From Klebsiella aerogenes (GTDB lineage Bacteria > Pseudomonadota > Gammaproteobacteria > Enterobacterales > Enterobacteriaceae), in assembly GCA_029027985.1 (NCBI GenBank), contig CP119076.1, forward strand, positions 3,222,422-3,286,421: 64,000 nt of DNA. The letters are read 5' to 3'. Of the stretch, positions 9,008 through 18,296 are shown piece after piece; position 1 is the first letter of the stretch, and each line of letters begins with the position of its first letter. The notes under the pieces were generated by a model that saw only the letters and a list, made by a program, of their open reading frames with translations, was not told the origin of the DNA and did not search any database. Both the position numbers and the translations under genes were made by a program.

Positions 9008-11272
9008 CTACCCGTTCTGCGCGTCCCCGCCAAACCACTGATGATACCAACGAGGTAAAAGTTGATCTCGTAAGCTATGGATTTGCCAACTATCTGGAGA
9101 AAAAATAACCGTAATTTGCCCTGAATGCGGCGTGTCGAACCACTGATAGCCCTGTTTACGATAACGTTGCACGACTTTGCTGGATGGCATCCGCCAGGCG
9201 TTATAGCGCGAAGCCGACGCCAATGCCACTGCTCCTCCAGTCCGTTGTAGTAATGTCAGGCCGGAAGACGTATTACTTCCGTGGTGTGGAACTTGAATAA
9301 GTGTAGACGTAAGATACTGCCAGTAATGGCTAATCATCTCCCGCTCAGCCGGGAGTTCGATATCACCGGTGAGTAACACGCTCCACTTGCCATCATCGAC
9401 TCTTACCACGCAGGAACCATTGTTTCCCTTTCGCGCCGTTTCTGCCAGCGGCCACAGCACCTGAAAGCGCAATCCTCGCCAGCGCCAGTTTTCGCCGCGG
9501 CGGCACGGCAGATGGCCGCGTAATTTAAGCGGGCTGCGAATGTTGAGGTCCGGCCACGTCTGAACGATCGCATTCAGGCCGCCGCGGTGATCGAGATGCT
9601 CGTGACTCAGGATAACCCCTTCTGGATGGAGGCCACGCCAGCGTAACCACGGCACGATCAGCCGCTGACCGCTATCGCCTCCCGGCCAGGCAGGCCCGGT
9701 ATCGTAAAGTATCGCGGCTCCCTGGCGTTCAATCACGACTGCCAGACCTTGGCCGACATCCAGCATCGTCACTCGCCACTCGCCGGGTGATACTGCTCGC
9801 CAGAATGGCCAGCTCAACACTGCCGCGCAGCTAATAGAAAGTAACGGCATCCGCCGCCAGGCATGAAAACGCCAGGCCAGCAACGCCAGCCATGGCAAGA
9901 TACTGATGGCCAGCCAACGCTCATCAAGCGACAACCATCCCGGAGGCAGATGACGTAAAAACCAGAATAATACCGCCAACAGCCGGTCTGCCAGTTGCCA
10001 CAACCCCATTTCAAGTAACGTCGGACCGCTAAGATGCAGCACCATTGCCGCCAAAATTAACGGTACCACCAGGAAGGTCACTAGCGGGACAGCAAGTAGG
10101 TTGGCGATCAACGAGGTCAGGCTGATACCATGAAAAAGCGCTATCTGCATAGGCGCCAACAGCAGCATCAGACCAAACTGCAGATGACACAGCGCCAGCA
10201 GCGGCCGCCACGGCCAACGACCTCTGTACCAGCTAAACGGCACAAGCTGGTACCAGAAAATAAGCGCTGCTACCGCAAAAACCGAGAGCCACAGGCTTTC
10301 TGAAATCACCGCCAACGGGTCGGCAAAGAGTATTGCCGCAATACAGCAGCAAAAGATTTGCCACGATGACCAACGTCTGACGCCGAGCCGTAACAGGCAT
10401 CCTGCGGTTAACGCCGCGCAGGTACGTAGCGCCGGAGGTTGCATGCCGGTAAGCCAGGCATAAAATAGCGCGCAGGCAAGCCCAACCAGCAGCGGCATTC
10501 GCCAGCCAATCCAGCGACAGGGAAGAAAAAACTGCAGGCCACGAATCAGCAGCCACCCCAGCGAAGCGCCCAGCGCAATATGCAAACCAGAGATCGCCAT
10601 CAAGTGTGAAGTCCCCGTCTCCTGCATCAACGTTTTTATCTCATCCGCGACGGCGAAGCGCTCCCCCATCCCCAATCCCAGCATCACCGTTTTCCACGGA
10701 TACGCTTCAAGAGTGTGGTTCAGCGAGGTCAGATAACGCGCCCGATAGCTACAACGTGAATCGAGCGGCTTCGCGCTAATAAACCGCCCGCTGAGCGGAC
10801 GGTGCTGAGACAGGGAATGGCGCTGGCTATCAAAACCGCCCTCATTTAACTGTCCGTGCACCGGGTGGGCGCGGATCGTCATTAACCAGCGCTGCCCTGC
10901 GCAAGCGGGTTCTGGCAGTTCACTGCCATACAGAGAGATCCCCACTGAGGGAGATAAACGTTGCCCATCGAGGCGAATAATCTTGCCCTGCCAGGTTGTC
11001 AGGCCATCACCGGCAATCAGCTCAATAACGACCTGGCGGTTACGTCCGGGGAGATGTTCCGTCGGCCACAACGCCTGCTGGGCGTCTAATATTCCCCACG
11101 CGAAAAAGAGCAGCGTCAACGCGGCGTACTGCGTATAGGGTTTGCGGCACAGCGCAATAATGAGCGCACCGCCGATAAGGCACCAGACGGTCGTCAGACT
11201 CGGTAGCGCCGGTAGCCAAAGCAGCGGCAGAATGCCGACAATGGCGCAGCCGGCCAGATGTGGTAATCGCAT
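9008..11272 (-). CDS. ycaI: YcaI, ComEC/Rec2-family DNA-channel-like membrane protein
   Basis: A 754-residue protein with ComEC domain order: N-terminal helices, a DUF4131/OB-like segment, a competence domain with about ten hydrophobic helices (from GTSHLMAISGLHIALGASLGW on), and a C-terminal metallo-beta-lactamase domain. The MBL metal ligands are visible as SHEHLDHRGG and LTGDIE, with the late motif VPHHGSNTSS. In naturally competent bacteria, ComEC forms the inner-membrane channel for single-stranded DNA. In enterobacteria transformation is not normally seen, though the gene is intact with full ligands. It is in line with msbA-lpxK. Confidence 0.93.
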   Translation of the reverse strand: MRLPHLAGCAIVGILPLLWLPALPSLTTVWCLIGGALIIALCRKPYTQYAALTLLFFAWGILDAQQALWPTEHLPGRNRQVVIELIAGDGLTTWQGKIIRLDGQRLSPSVGISLYGSELPEPACAGQRWLMTIRAHPVHGQLNEGGFDSQRHSLSQHRPLSGRFISAKPLDSRCSYRARYLTSLNHTLEAYPWKTVMLGLGMGERFAVADEIKTLMQETGTSHLMAISGLHIALGASLGWLLIRGLQFFLPCRWIGWRMPLLVGLACALFYAWLTGMQPPALRTCAALTAGCLLRLGVRRWSSWQIFCCCIAAILFADPLAVISESLWLSVFAVAALIFWYQLVPFSWYRGRWPWRPLLALCHLQFGLMLLLAPMQIALFHGISLTSLIANLLAVPLVTFLVVPLILAAMVLHLSGPTLLEMGLWQLADRLLAVLFWFLRHLPPGWLSLDERWLAISILPWLALLAWRFHAWRRMPLLSISCAAVLSWPFWRAVSPGEWRVTMLDVGQGLAVVIERQGAAILYDTGPAWPGGDSGQRLIVPWLRWRGLHPEGVILSHEHLDHRGGLNAIVQTWPDLNIRSPLKLRGHLPCRRGENWRWRGLRFQVLWPLAETARKGNNGSCVVRVDDGKWSVLLTGDIELPAEREMISHYWQYLTSTLIQVPHHGSNTSSGLTLLQRTGGAVALASASRYNAWRMPSSKVVQRYRKQGYQWFDTPHSGQITVIFSPDSWQIHSLRDQLLPRWYHQWFGGDAQNG

Positions 11273-11420
11273 AACACCTCCCTGTTATTGGGGAAGTGTC
11301 AGACAATTCACCGTTGGCATCCCGCATAAAAGAGAGACGTTGCGTCGCCCGATCAGGGAAACTTTTAGACTTGCTGTCAGGCAACACATGTTTTGCGAGC
11401 AAGCATGGAAAAAAGACATA

Positions 11421-11447
11421 AAAAAAGCACCCGCAGGTGCTTTTTTA
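11421..11447 (-). terminator. Rho-independent terminator downstream of ihfB
   Basis: Arms GCACC and GGTGC around CGCA, with six A before and six T after the stem, so it can act in both directions. It lies about 35 nt past the ihfB stop and separates ihfB from ycaI. Confidence 0.8.
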
Positions 11448-11479
11448 TTGAACAAGTTATCGCCGTAATTCGGGAAAAC

Positions 11480-11767
11480 TTACTCTTCGTAAATATTGGC
11501 GCGGTCGCGTAATTCTTTCCCTGGCTTAAAGTGAGGAACGTATTTACCTTCCAGTTCCACTTTATCACCAGTTTTCGGGTTACGCCCGGTGCGAGGTGCT
11601 CGATAGTGCAGAGAGAAGCTGCCGAAACCGCGGATTTCAATGCGCTCACCTTGAGCAAGCGTTGAGGCCATATGTTCCAGCATTTCTTTAACAGCATCTT
11701 CCACCGCTTTCGCCGGAATATGAGATTGCTGGCTGGCAAGTCTTTCGATCAATTCTGACTTGGTCAT
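11480..11767 (-). CDS. ihfB: IHF beta subunit
   Basis: A 95-residue HU/IHF-family protein that pairs with IhfA to bend DNA sharply at specific sites. The beta-arm carries GRNP, with the intercalating proline at residue 64, and the C-terminal [12 protein letters not shown] block is intact. The frame runs 7 codons further upstream, but [11 protein letters not shown] is the conserved start and has a GGAGG just before it. It ends in YEE where E. coli ends in YG, one residue longer. It lies downstream of rpsA with a terminator between them, so it probably has its own promoter as well as read-through. Confidence 0.97.
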   Translation of the reverse strand: MTKSELIERLASQQSHIPAKAVEDAVKEMLEHMASTLAQGERIEIRGFGSFSLHYRAPRTGRNPKTGDKVELEGKYVPHFKPGKELRDRANIYEE

Positions 11768-11811
11768 TTTTCCTCCGGTTTCCTTCAAGGCAAAGTTAGC
11801 TTACAGCTTAA

Positions 11812-11838
11812 ACAAGGGCGGCCGTAGCCGCCCTTTGT
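11812..11838 (-). terminator. Rho-independent terminator after rpsA
   Basis: Arms GGGCGGC (11816-11822) and GCCGCCC (11827-11833) around CGTA. On the minus strand the stem ends CCCTTGTTT. It lies about 80 nt beyond the rpsA stop, in the rpsA-ihfB gap. The U-run is short, so termination may be partial. Confidence 0.7.
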
Positions 11839-11917
11839 GCTTGATTACAGGACGAATCCTGCAATCTGTCAAGTAAACTCGTCATTATTCAGGCCGTTGT
11901 GACCTGAATAACTAAGA

Positions 11918-13591
11918 TTACTCGCCTTTAGCTGCTTTGAAAGCTTCAGCCATTGCGTTGTTAGAGAAGTTTGCATCTTCCTGTTTGTTAACAGTTGCGA
12001 TTGCATCTTTCTCGTCAGCTTCGTCTTTCGCACGAACAGACAGGCTGATTGCGCGGTTTTTACGATCAACGCCGGTGAATTTAGCTTCAACTTCGTCGCC
12101 AACGCTCAGAACCAGAGTTGCATCTTCAACGCGGTCACGGGATGCTTCAGAAGCACGCAGGTAACCTTCAACGCCGTCAGCCAGTTCTACGGTTGCGCCT
12201 TTAGCGTCAACTGCAGTTACTTTACCGGTTACGATAGCGCCTTTCTTGTTCAGAGCAACGTAGTTGTTGAACGGATCTTCCGCCAGCTGTTTAACGCCCA
12301 GGGAGATACGCTCACGTTCTGCGTCAACCTGCAGTACAACTGCAGCGATTTCGTCGCCTTTTTTGTATTCACGAACTGCTTCTTCGCCTGCAACGTTCCA
12401 GGAGATGTCAGACAGGTGAACCAGGCCGTCGATGCCGCCGTCCAGGCCGATGAAGATACCGAAGTCAGTGATAGACTTGATTTTACCTTCAACACGGTCA
12501 CCCTTGTTGTGGGTTTCCGCGAACTGCTGCCATGGGTTAGATTTGCACTGCTTCAGACCCAGGGAGATACGACGACGTTCTTCGTCGATATCCAGAACCA
12601 TCACTTCCACTACATCGCCAACGTTAACAACTTTGGACGGGTGGATGTTTTTGTTGGTCCAATCCATTTCGGAAACGTGAACCAGGCCTTCAACGCCTTC
12701 TTCGATTTCAACGAAGCAGCCGTAGTCGGTCAGGTTGGTCACGCGACCGGTCAGTTTGGTACCTTCCGGATAACGCTTAGCGATAGCTACCCACGGATCT
12801 TCGCCCAGCTGTTTCAGGCCCAGAGATACACGGGTACGTTCGCGATCGAATTTCAGCACTTTAACAGTGATTTCGTCGCCAACGTTTACGATTTCGCTCG
12901 GATGCTTAACGCGTTTCCAGGCCATATCGGTGATGTGCAGCAGGCCGTCAACGCCGCCCAGATCAACGAATGCACCGTAGTCAGTGAGGTTCTTAACGAT
13001 ACCTTTGACTTCCATGCCTTCCTGCAGGTTTTCCAGCAGCTGATCGCGCTCTGCGCTGTTTTCGGATTCGATAACGGCACGACGAGAAACAACGACGTTG
13101 TTACGTTTCTGGTCCAGCTTGATGACTTTGAATTCAAGCTCTTTGCCTTCCAGGTGCAGCGTGTCGCGCACCGGACGAACGTCTACCAGGGAACCTGGCA
13201 GGAACGCACGAATACCATTCAGCTCAACAGTGAAGCCACCTTTAACTTTGCCGTTGATAACACCGACTACAGTTTCAGCGTCTTCGTAAGCTTTTTCCAG
13301 CGTGATCCAAGCTTCGTGACGTTTAGCTTTCTCACGGGACAGCAGGGTTTCACCGAAGCCGTCTTCTACTGCATCCAGAGCAACGTCAACTTCGTCACCA
13401 ACCTGGATTTCCAGTTCGCCCTGGGCGTTTTTGAACTGCTCAGCCGGGATGGCGGACTCAGATTTCAGACCGGCGTCAACCAGTACGACATCTTTGTCGA
13501 TAGCAACAACAACACCACGAACGATGGAACCCGGACGGGTTTCGATTTCTTTTAAGGATTCTTCAAATAGTTGAGCAAAAGATTCAGTCAT
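11918..13591 (-). CDS. rpsA: 30S ribosomal protein S1
   Basis: A 557-residue protein that binds mRNA to the 30S subunit and melts structured leaders. Six S1/OB repeats are visible, the first two (ribosome-anchoring) degenerate and the last four with [18 protein letters not shown]-type RNA-binding faces. Length matches the family. The ATG is preceded by GAAGATTAAAC, with no strong Shine-Dalgarno. This fits the known S1 leader, which relies on structure and S1 autoregulation. Codon use is strongly biased, leaving long spurious open frames on the other strand. Confidence 0.99.
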   Translation of the reverse strand: MTESFAQLFEESLKEIETRPGSIVRGVVVAIDKDVVLVDAGLKSESAIPAEQFKNAQGELEIQVGDEVDVALDAVEDGFGETLLSREKAKRHEAWITLEKAYEDAETVVGVINGKVKGGFTVELNGIRAFLPGSLVDVRPVRDTLHLEGKELEFKVIKLDQKRNNVVVSRRAVIESENSAERDQLLENLQEGMEVKGIVKNLTDYGAFVDLGGVDGLLHITDMAWKRVKHPSEIVNVGDEITVKVLKFDRERTRVSLGLKQLGEDPWVAIAKRYPEGTKLTGRVTNLTDYGCFVEIEEGVEGLVHVSEMDWTNKNIHPSKVVNVGDVVEVMVLDIDEERRRISLGLKQCKSNPWQQFAETHNKGDRVEGKIKSITDFGIFIGLDGGIDGLVHLSDISWNVAGEEAVREYKKGDEIAAVVLQVDAERERISLGVKQLAEDPFNNYVALNKKGAIVTGKVTAVDAKGATVELADGVEGYLRASEASRDRVEDATLVLSVGDEVEAKFTGVDRKNRAISLSVRAKDEADEKDAIATVNKQEDANFSNNAMAEAFKAAKGE

Positions 13592-13728
13592 GTTTAATCT
13601 TCAGGTTTCATATTTAACGTCCACCTGGCTCCGTGCCGGATGGGGTTGTTTAACATACCCGCTAACACTCCGTTGCTGCGGGGGTACTGCTATAATTCGG
13701 AGGCTCATGACGCTTCGTCGGTTAACCG

Positions 13729-14412
13729 TTAAGCGACAGCCAATTTTTCGCGCGCATATTGTAGCGCTTTTTCAATTACTTGCTCAATGTTTAGTTCAGT
13801 GGAATCGAGAACTAAAGCATCAGCCGCCGGGATAAGCGGCGCCACGGCGCGATTACGGTCGCGATCGTCACGCTCTTTTATCTCGGACAAAAGACGTTCA
13901 AAGTTAACACTAAAACCCTTCTCCTGCAACTGTAGCAGGCGGCGCTGCGCACGTTCTTCCGCCGAGGCATCAAGGAAGATTTTGACCGGCGCATCCGGGA
14001 ACACAACGGTCCCCATATCACGGCCGTCGGCAATCAGGCCGGGCAGCTCGCGAAAGCCGCGTTGACGACGCAGCAGCGCTTCGCGAACGCGCGGGAAAGC
14101 CGCCACTTTCGACGCGGTATTGGCCACTTCCTGAGTGCGAATTTCCGCACTCACATCCTCGCCTTCCAGTACCACTTCCAGGTTGCCGTCAGTAGAAATA
14201 AAACGCACATCGAGATGGGCTGCCAGTGGAACCAGCGCTTCTTCTGACTCGACGTCAACGTGATGATGTAAGGCCGCCAGCGCCAGAACGCGATAGATGG
14301 CGCCGGAATCCAGCAGATGCCAGCCAAGCGCTTCCGCCATTGCCTTGCACAACGTGCCCTTACCTGCACCGCCAGGTCCATCAATGGTGATTACCGGAAC
14401 ATTCGCCGTCAT
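13729..14412 (-). CDS. cmk: Cytidylate kinase
   Basis: A 227-residue (d)CMP kinase that makes CDP/dCDP in nucleotide salvage. The P-loop is GPGGAGKGT at residues 12-20 (E. coli has GPSGAGKGT), and [15 protein letters not shown] is the nucleoside-binding block. The frame stays open 28 codons upstream, but [12 protein letters not shown] is the conserved N-terminus and is preceded by AAGGAG. It precedes rpsA by 137 nt. In E. coli, part of rpsA transcription begins upstream of or within cmk. Confidence 0.98.
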   Translation of the reverse strand: MTANVPVITIDGPGGAGKGTLCKAMAEALGWHLLDSGAIYRVLALAALHHHVDVESEEALVPLAAHLDVRFISTDGNLEVVLEGEDVSAEIRTQEVANTASKVAAFPRVREALLRRQRGFRELPGLIADGRDMGTVVFPDAPVKIFLDASAEERAQRRLLQLQEKGFSVNFERLLSEIKERDDRDRNRAVAPLIPAADALVLDSTELNIEQVIEKALQYAREKLAVA

Positions 14413-14543
14413 CTTTTTCTCCTTTAGCAAGGCGCATGAATATAAACGCCGCGCATTATACGCATCAATACGCCAGAAAGTGAGCATTGCGTGCAAATTA
14501 CGGAATAGAAGAAATTAAATGTAGAAGAATTGCGCAATTATAG

Positions 14544-14566
14544 CGGGCTGACAGAACATCAGCCCG
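14544..14566 (-). terminator. Possible terminator after ycaL, overlapping a TATAAT
   Basis: Arms CGGGCTGA and TCAGCCCG (14544-14551 and 14559-14566) around CAGAACA, just past the ycaL stop. On the minus strand the stem runs into CTATAATTG rather than a U-run. The TATAAT may instead be the -10 of the cmk promoter, although no good -35 is seen. Both readings are weak. Confidence 0.4.
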
Positions 14567-14581
14567 GAAGATGACCTAGCT

Positions 14582-15349
14582 TTACTTTTTATCTGCAGCG
14601 ATACGGTCGCGAATATGCTGTGCGCGTTCGGCTGAAGGCGGGTGTGAATCAAACAGAGATTTACTATGACCGGCGTCAAGGCTAGCCAGTTTGTCGAAGC
14701 TTCCCACCAGGCCCTGAGTATTGATATTACGCTTCTTCAGCAGATCGTAGGAGAAATCATCAGCATCAGACTCCTGAGAGCGAGAGAACGCTGAGTTGAT
14801 CATCCCTTCACTGATATCGCCCAACTGGGATTTAGACAAACTTGCAGCCGCGCCTCCGGTTGCTGAAATCGCATCACGCGCGGCAACGGTCGCATAAGCA
14901 GTCTGCATTGCTTTACGCGAGTGACCCAGCGCGACGTGGCCCAATTCATGACCCAGAACCGCTTCGACTTCATTATCCGTCATCATGTCCATCAGGCCGC
15001 TATAAACGCGCACGCAGCCGTTAGCCATTGCCCATGCGTTCACATCTGAAGTCATGTAAACCTTATAGTTTACTGACGTACCGTTGATATTATTTCCTAA
15101 CGCTTTGGCTATTTTATTGAGACGTTTAGTGTATTTACTTGAAGCGCCAGCCTGCTTATTTTCACTATCCATTTGCTTACAGGCATCGTCGGAAAGCGCT
15201 TTGACTTCGGAGTCAGATAGCGTTGCCGCTTTGTAGGCCGTCATCCCTGAACTGACCAGGGCGTTGGTATCCATACCTTGCATATTTTTACAACCTACCA
15301 ACAATGTGGCGGAAATCGCTAAAGCCAGCATTACTTTTGTATTTTTCAT
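14582..15349 (-). CDS. ycaL: YcaL, M48-family metallopeptidase lipoprotein
   Basis: A 255-residue zinc protease of the periplasmic-facing outer membrane. The signal peptide ends in the lipobox LVGC with Cys20. HELGH at 134-138 supplies two zinc ligands and the catalytic glutamate, and SQESDADD (Glu193) the third ligand. In E. coli, YcaL degrades LptD stalled early on the BAM complex. Resemblance to its paralogue LoiP is strong, but position next to aroA and N-terminus MKNTK identify YcaL. An in-frame start 3 codons upstream is less likely. It lies between aroA and cmk on the same strand, with a terminator upstream. Confidence 0.93.
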   Translation of the reverse strand: MKNTKVMLALAISATLLVGCKNMQGMDTNALVSSGMTAYKAATLSDSEVKALSDDACKQMDSENKQAGASSKYTKRLNKIAKALGNNINGTSVNYKVYMTSDVNAWAMANGCVRVYSGLMDMMTDNEVEAVLGHELGHVALGHSRKAMQTAYATVAARDAISATGGAAASLSKSQLGDISEGMINSAFSRSQESDADDFSYDLLKKRNINTQGLVGSFDKLASLDAGHSKSLFDSHPPSAERAQHIRDRIAADKK

Positions 15350-15445
15350 ATCAATCATCCATTGATTAGCATATTAAATGCTTATAAATCCTATATTTAC
15401 AAGCAAGCAAGGCTAACACTTAGTTTCTTCGCCGACAAGCATGCA

Positions 15446-15480
15446 TAAAAAAACGCCGACTTTCCGGTCGGCGTTTTTAT
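15446..15480 (-). terminator. Rho-independent terminator of serC-aroA
   Basis: Arms ACGCCGAC and GTCGGCGT around TTTCCG, with A-rich and T-rich flanks on either side. It lies 16 nt past the aroA stop and, on the minus strand, ends in TTTTTTTATGC. Confidence 0.85.
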
Positions 15481-15495
15481 TTAAATTCGCAAAAT

Positions 15496-16779
15496 TCAGG
15501 CCAGCGTACTAATTCGCGCCAACTGTTCAAAGTAATCAGGGAAAGTTTTCGCCGTACACTTCGGATCAAGAATGGTGACCGGCGTATCCGAAAGCGCCAC
15601 CAGCGAGAAACACATCGCCATGCGGTGATCGTTATAGGTGCCGATTTCAGCGAATTTCAGCGTCGCAGGCGGTGTAATGCGGATATAGTCTTCACCCTCT
15701 TCCACTTCCGCGCCAACCTTACGCAGCTCGGTCGCCATCGCAAACAAACGGTCGGTCTCTTTCACCCGCCAGTTGTAAATGTTGCGCAGCACCGTGGTGC
15801 CTTTCGCGAACAGCGCCGCCGTGGCGATGGTCATCGCGGCATCCGGAATATGGTTCATATCCATATCGATAGCATTCAGCTCACCACGGGTACAGGAGAT
15901 GAAATCGTCGCCCCAGGTAACAGTGGCGCCCATTTTTTCCAGCACGTCGGCAAAACGAATGTCGCCCTGCACGCTATGACGGCCAATACCGGTCACTTTC
16001 ACCGTGCCGCCCTTGATTGCGCCCGCCGCGAGGAAATAAGAGGCTGAGGAAGCATCGCCTTCCACCAGATAATCCCCCGGCGACTGATACTGTTGGTTGC
16101 CGCGGACCACAAAGCGTTGGTAGTTCTGGTTTTCAACATCAACGCCGAAGGTTTTCATCAGATGCAGCGTGATATCGATATAAGGTTTAGACACCAGTTC
16201 ACCTTTAATGGCGATCGTCGTGTCCTGCGGCGCCAGCGGCGCAGTCATCAATAAAGCGGTCAGGAACTGACTGGAAACGCTGCCGTCGACCTCAACCTGG
16301 CCGCCGCTGAAACCGCCGCGCAGACGCAGAGGCGGATAGTTTTCCTGCTCCAGATATTCAATCTGCGCGCCGCCCTGGCGTAACGCATCAACCAGGTGAC
16401 CAATCGGCCGCTCTTTCATCCGCGGCTCGCCGGTCAGCACGATGTCGTTGCGTCCCAGACACAGCGCCGCGGCCAACGGGCGCATCGCCGTACCGGCGTT
16501 ACCGAGGAACAGCTCCAGCGCGCCGCCAGACTGTAACGGACCGCCGTTGCCAGTCACTTCACAGCGGGTACGATCGGCGGACAGGGTGTAATGAACCCCC
16601 AGGGCGTTAAGCGCATTCAGCATGTGGCGAATATCATCGCTGTCCAGCAAATTGGTCAGCACGGTGGTGCCGTGGGCTAATGCCGCCAGCAGCAAAGCGC
16701 GGTTAGAAACACTTTTCGACCCGGGCAGGTTTACGGTGCCATCAACGCGCGCAATGGGTTGTAACGTCAGGGATTCCAT
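15496..16779 (-). CDS. aroA: EPSP synthase (3-phosphoshikimate 1-carboxyvinyltransferase)
   Basis: A 427-residue shikimate-pathway enzyme. It transfers the enolpyruvyl group of PEP to shikimate 3-phosphate. It has the class I signature [12 protein letters not shown], with Gly96 and Pro101 in the glyphosate-sensitive wild-type state. The N-terminal [17 protein letters not shown] block contains the conserved Lys22. It is the second gene of serC-aroA, 73 nt after serC, with an attenuator-like hairpin in the gap. Confidence 0.99.
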   Translation of the reverse strand: MESLTLQPIARVDGTVNLPGSKSVSNRALLLAALAHGTTVLTNLLDSDDIRHMLNALNALGVHYTLSADRTRCEVTGNGGPLQSGGALELFLGNAGTAMRPLAAALCLGRNDIVLTGEPRMKERPIGHLVDALRQGGAQIEYLEQENYPPLRLRGGFSGGQVEVDGSVSSQFLTALLMTAPLAPQDTTIAIKGELVSKPYIDITLHLMKTFGVDVENQNYQRFVVRGNQQYQSPGDYLVEGDASSASYFLAAGAIKGGTVKVTGIGRHSVQGDIRFADVLEKMGATVTWGDDFISCTRGELNAIDMDMNHIPDAAMTIATAALFAKGTTVLRNIYNWRVKETDRLFAMATELRKVGAEVEEGEDYIRITPPATLKFAEIGTYNDHRMAMCFSLVALSDTPVTILDPKCTAKTFPDYFEQLARISTLA

Positions 16780-16803
16780 GAAACTTAACTCTCAAAAAAA
16801 CAG

Positions 16804-16832
16804 AATAAAAACCCCGCAGACAGGCTGCGGGG
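16804..16832 (-). terminator. Intra-operon attenuator between serC and aroA
   Basis: Arms CCCCGCA (16812-16818) and TGCGGGG (16826-16832) around GACAGGC. On the minus strand they are followed by TTTTTATTC. Sitting between two genes that must both be expressed, it probably lowers aroA relative to serC. A terminator at this place is known in enterobacterial serC-aroA operons. Confidence 0.75.
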
Positions 16833-16852
16833 ATGAAAAAATAATCCGTCGA

Positions 16853-17941
16853 TTAGCCGCGACGGCGTTCGAAGTCCTGCATGAAGTCAGTCAGCGCCTT
16901 CACGCCAGCCAGCGGCATCGCATTGTAGATAGAGGCGCGCATACCGCCAACCACCCGGTGGCCTTTCAGCGCGTGCAGACCCGCGGCGAAGGACTCCTCA
17001 AGGAACAGTTTATCCAACGCGCTATCCGCCAGCTGGAATGGAACGTTCATGCGTGAACGGTTCAAAGCCGCAACGTCGTTACGGTAGAAATCGCTGTTAT
17101 CAATCACGCCATACAGCAGGTCAGCCTTCTGCTGGTTGATTTTGTCCATTGCGGCCACGCCGCCCTGCTCTTTCAGCCACTTGAACACCAGTCCCGCCAG
17201 ATACCAGGCAAAGGTCGGCGGCGTGTTGAACATCGAGTCGTTATCGTTCAGCACGGTGTAATCGAGGATCGATGGGCAGGCAACGTGCGCTTTACCCAGC
17301 AGATCTTCACGTACGATAACCAGCGTTAAACCCGCTGGACCGATATTTTTCTGCGCGCCAGCGTAGATAACGCCGTAACGGCTGACGTCAATGTCATGCG
17401 AGAGAATGGTGGAGGAGAAATCCGCCGTCACGACAACGTCATCGCCAAAATTCGGCGTTTCATTGATGGCGATACCATCGATGGTTTCATTCGGGCAGAA
17501 GTGCAGATATGCCGCGCCCGGCGTCAGCTGCCATTCGCTCATTGGTTTGACCGCCCGCAGGCCGTCGAGGGTAATTTTGGCGTCGATAACGTTCGGCGTG
17601 CAGTATTTTTTGGCTTCTTTAACCGCGCTGGCTGCCCAGTAACCGGCATCCACATAATCTGCTGTCGTCTTGTCGCCAAGCAGGTTTAACGGAATTCCGG
17701 CAAACTGGCCGCGACCGCCACCATGGCAGAACAATACTTTATAGTTGGAAGGGATGTTGAGCAGATCGCGGAAATCCTGTTCTGCCGTTTCAGCCACCTG
17801 GATAAACTCTTTACCACGGTGACTGATTTCCATTACCGACGTCCCCAGACCGTGCCAGTCACACAGTTCCTGTTGCGCCAGTTTGAGAACTTCTGCCGGC
17901 AGCATTGCCGGGCCCGAACTAAAGTTATAGACCTGAGCCAT
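16853..17941 (-). CDS. serC: Phosphoserine aminotransferase
   Basis: A 362-residue class V PLP aminotransferase. It makes 3-phosphoserine for serine and 3-hydroxy-4-phosphohydroxythreonine for pyridoxal phosphate. The Schiff-base lysine is Lys198 in [12 protein letters not shown], and HGGGRGQF (73-80) holds the PLP phosphate loop. It is the first gene of the serC-aroA operon, which joins serine/B6 to chorismate supply. It is divergent from ycaO across a 355-nt gap. Confidence 0.99.
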   Translation of the reverse strand: MAQVYNFSSGPAMLPAEVLKLAQQELCDWHGLGTSVMEISHRGKEFIQVAETAEQDFRDLLNIPSNYKVLFCHGGGRGQFAGIPLNLLGDKTTADYVDAGYWAASAVKEAKKYCTPNVIDAKITLDGLRAVKPMSEWQLTPGAAYLHFCPNETIDGIAINETPNFGDDVVVTADFSSTILSHDIDVSRYGVIYAGAQKNIGPAGLTLVIVREDLLGKAHVACPSILDYTVLNDNDSMFNTPPTFAWYLAGLVFKWLKEQGGVAAMDKINQQKADLLYGVIDNSDFYRNDVAALNRSRMNVPFQLADSALDKLFLEESFAAGLHALKGHRVVGGMRASIYNAMPLAGVKALTDFMQDFERRRG

Positions 17942-18296
17942 TTCCCCTCACCACGTTGCTATATTGTCTGCACGCGACCCATCGCGGGCATAAGTTATTC
18001 CTGTGGCTATCGGTTTTATCATTCAGTGACACACACCGCAACGAGTAAAACTAAGTGGCCCCGAAATGAGGCCACCGTCACACAAAAGAATCTACCAGCT
18101 TGACGTCATAAAACCGACATAATCGCTGTCGGGGGATCGCTTTCAATCGCCTTTCCGTTGTCCATTCTGCATTTGGCGTTTCTCCCCATCCCATTTGGTC
18201 CCCTATTCTTTTTCTCGGTCGTCGCGGCTAACGACATAGCCACATACGGGCAAAACCCGTATCATTGACCATCCTGCCAACCATAAACGAATTGCT
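17942..18296. promoter_or_regulatory. serC/ycaO divergent intergenic region
   Basis: 355 nt with no coding sequence. Two dyads are seen: GTGGCC/GGCCAC (18055-18060 and 18070-18075), and a perfect 7-bp repeat ATACGGG/CCCGTAT (18244-18250 and 18256-18262) that would form a hairpin 34 nt before the ycaO ATG. Promoters must lie here for both genes. E. coli serC is controlled by Lrp and CRP, but no confident site for either is assigned. Confidence 0.5.

Noticed and set aside
12416-13555. A 379-codon open frame opposite rpsA
   Set aside because: A shadow of the strongly biased rpsA. Its repeated FDF/VDV segments mirror the S1 repeats.
15496-16779. Glyphosate-tolerant type EPSP synthase
   Set aside because: Gly96 and Pro101 are wild type and the sequence is class I, so it is the sensitive form.
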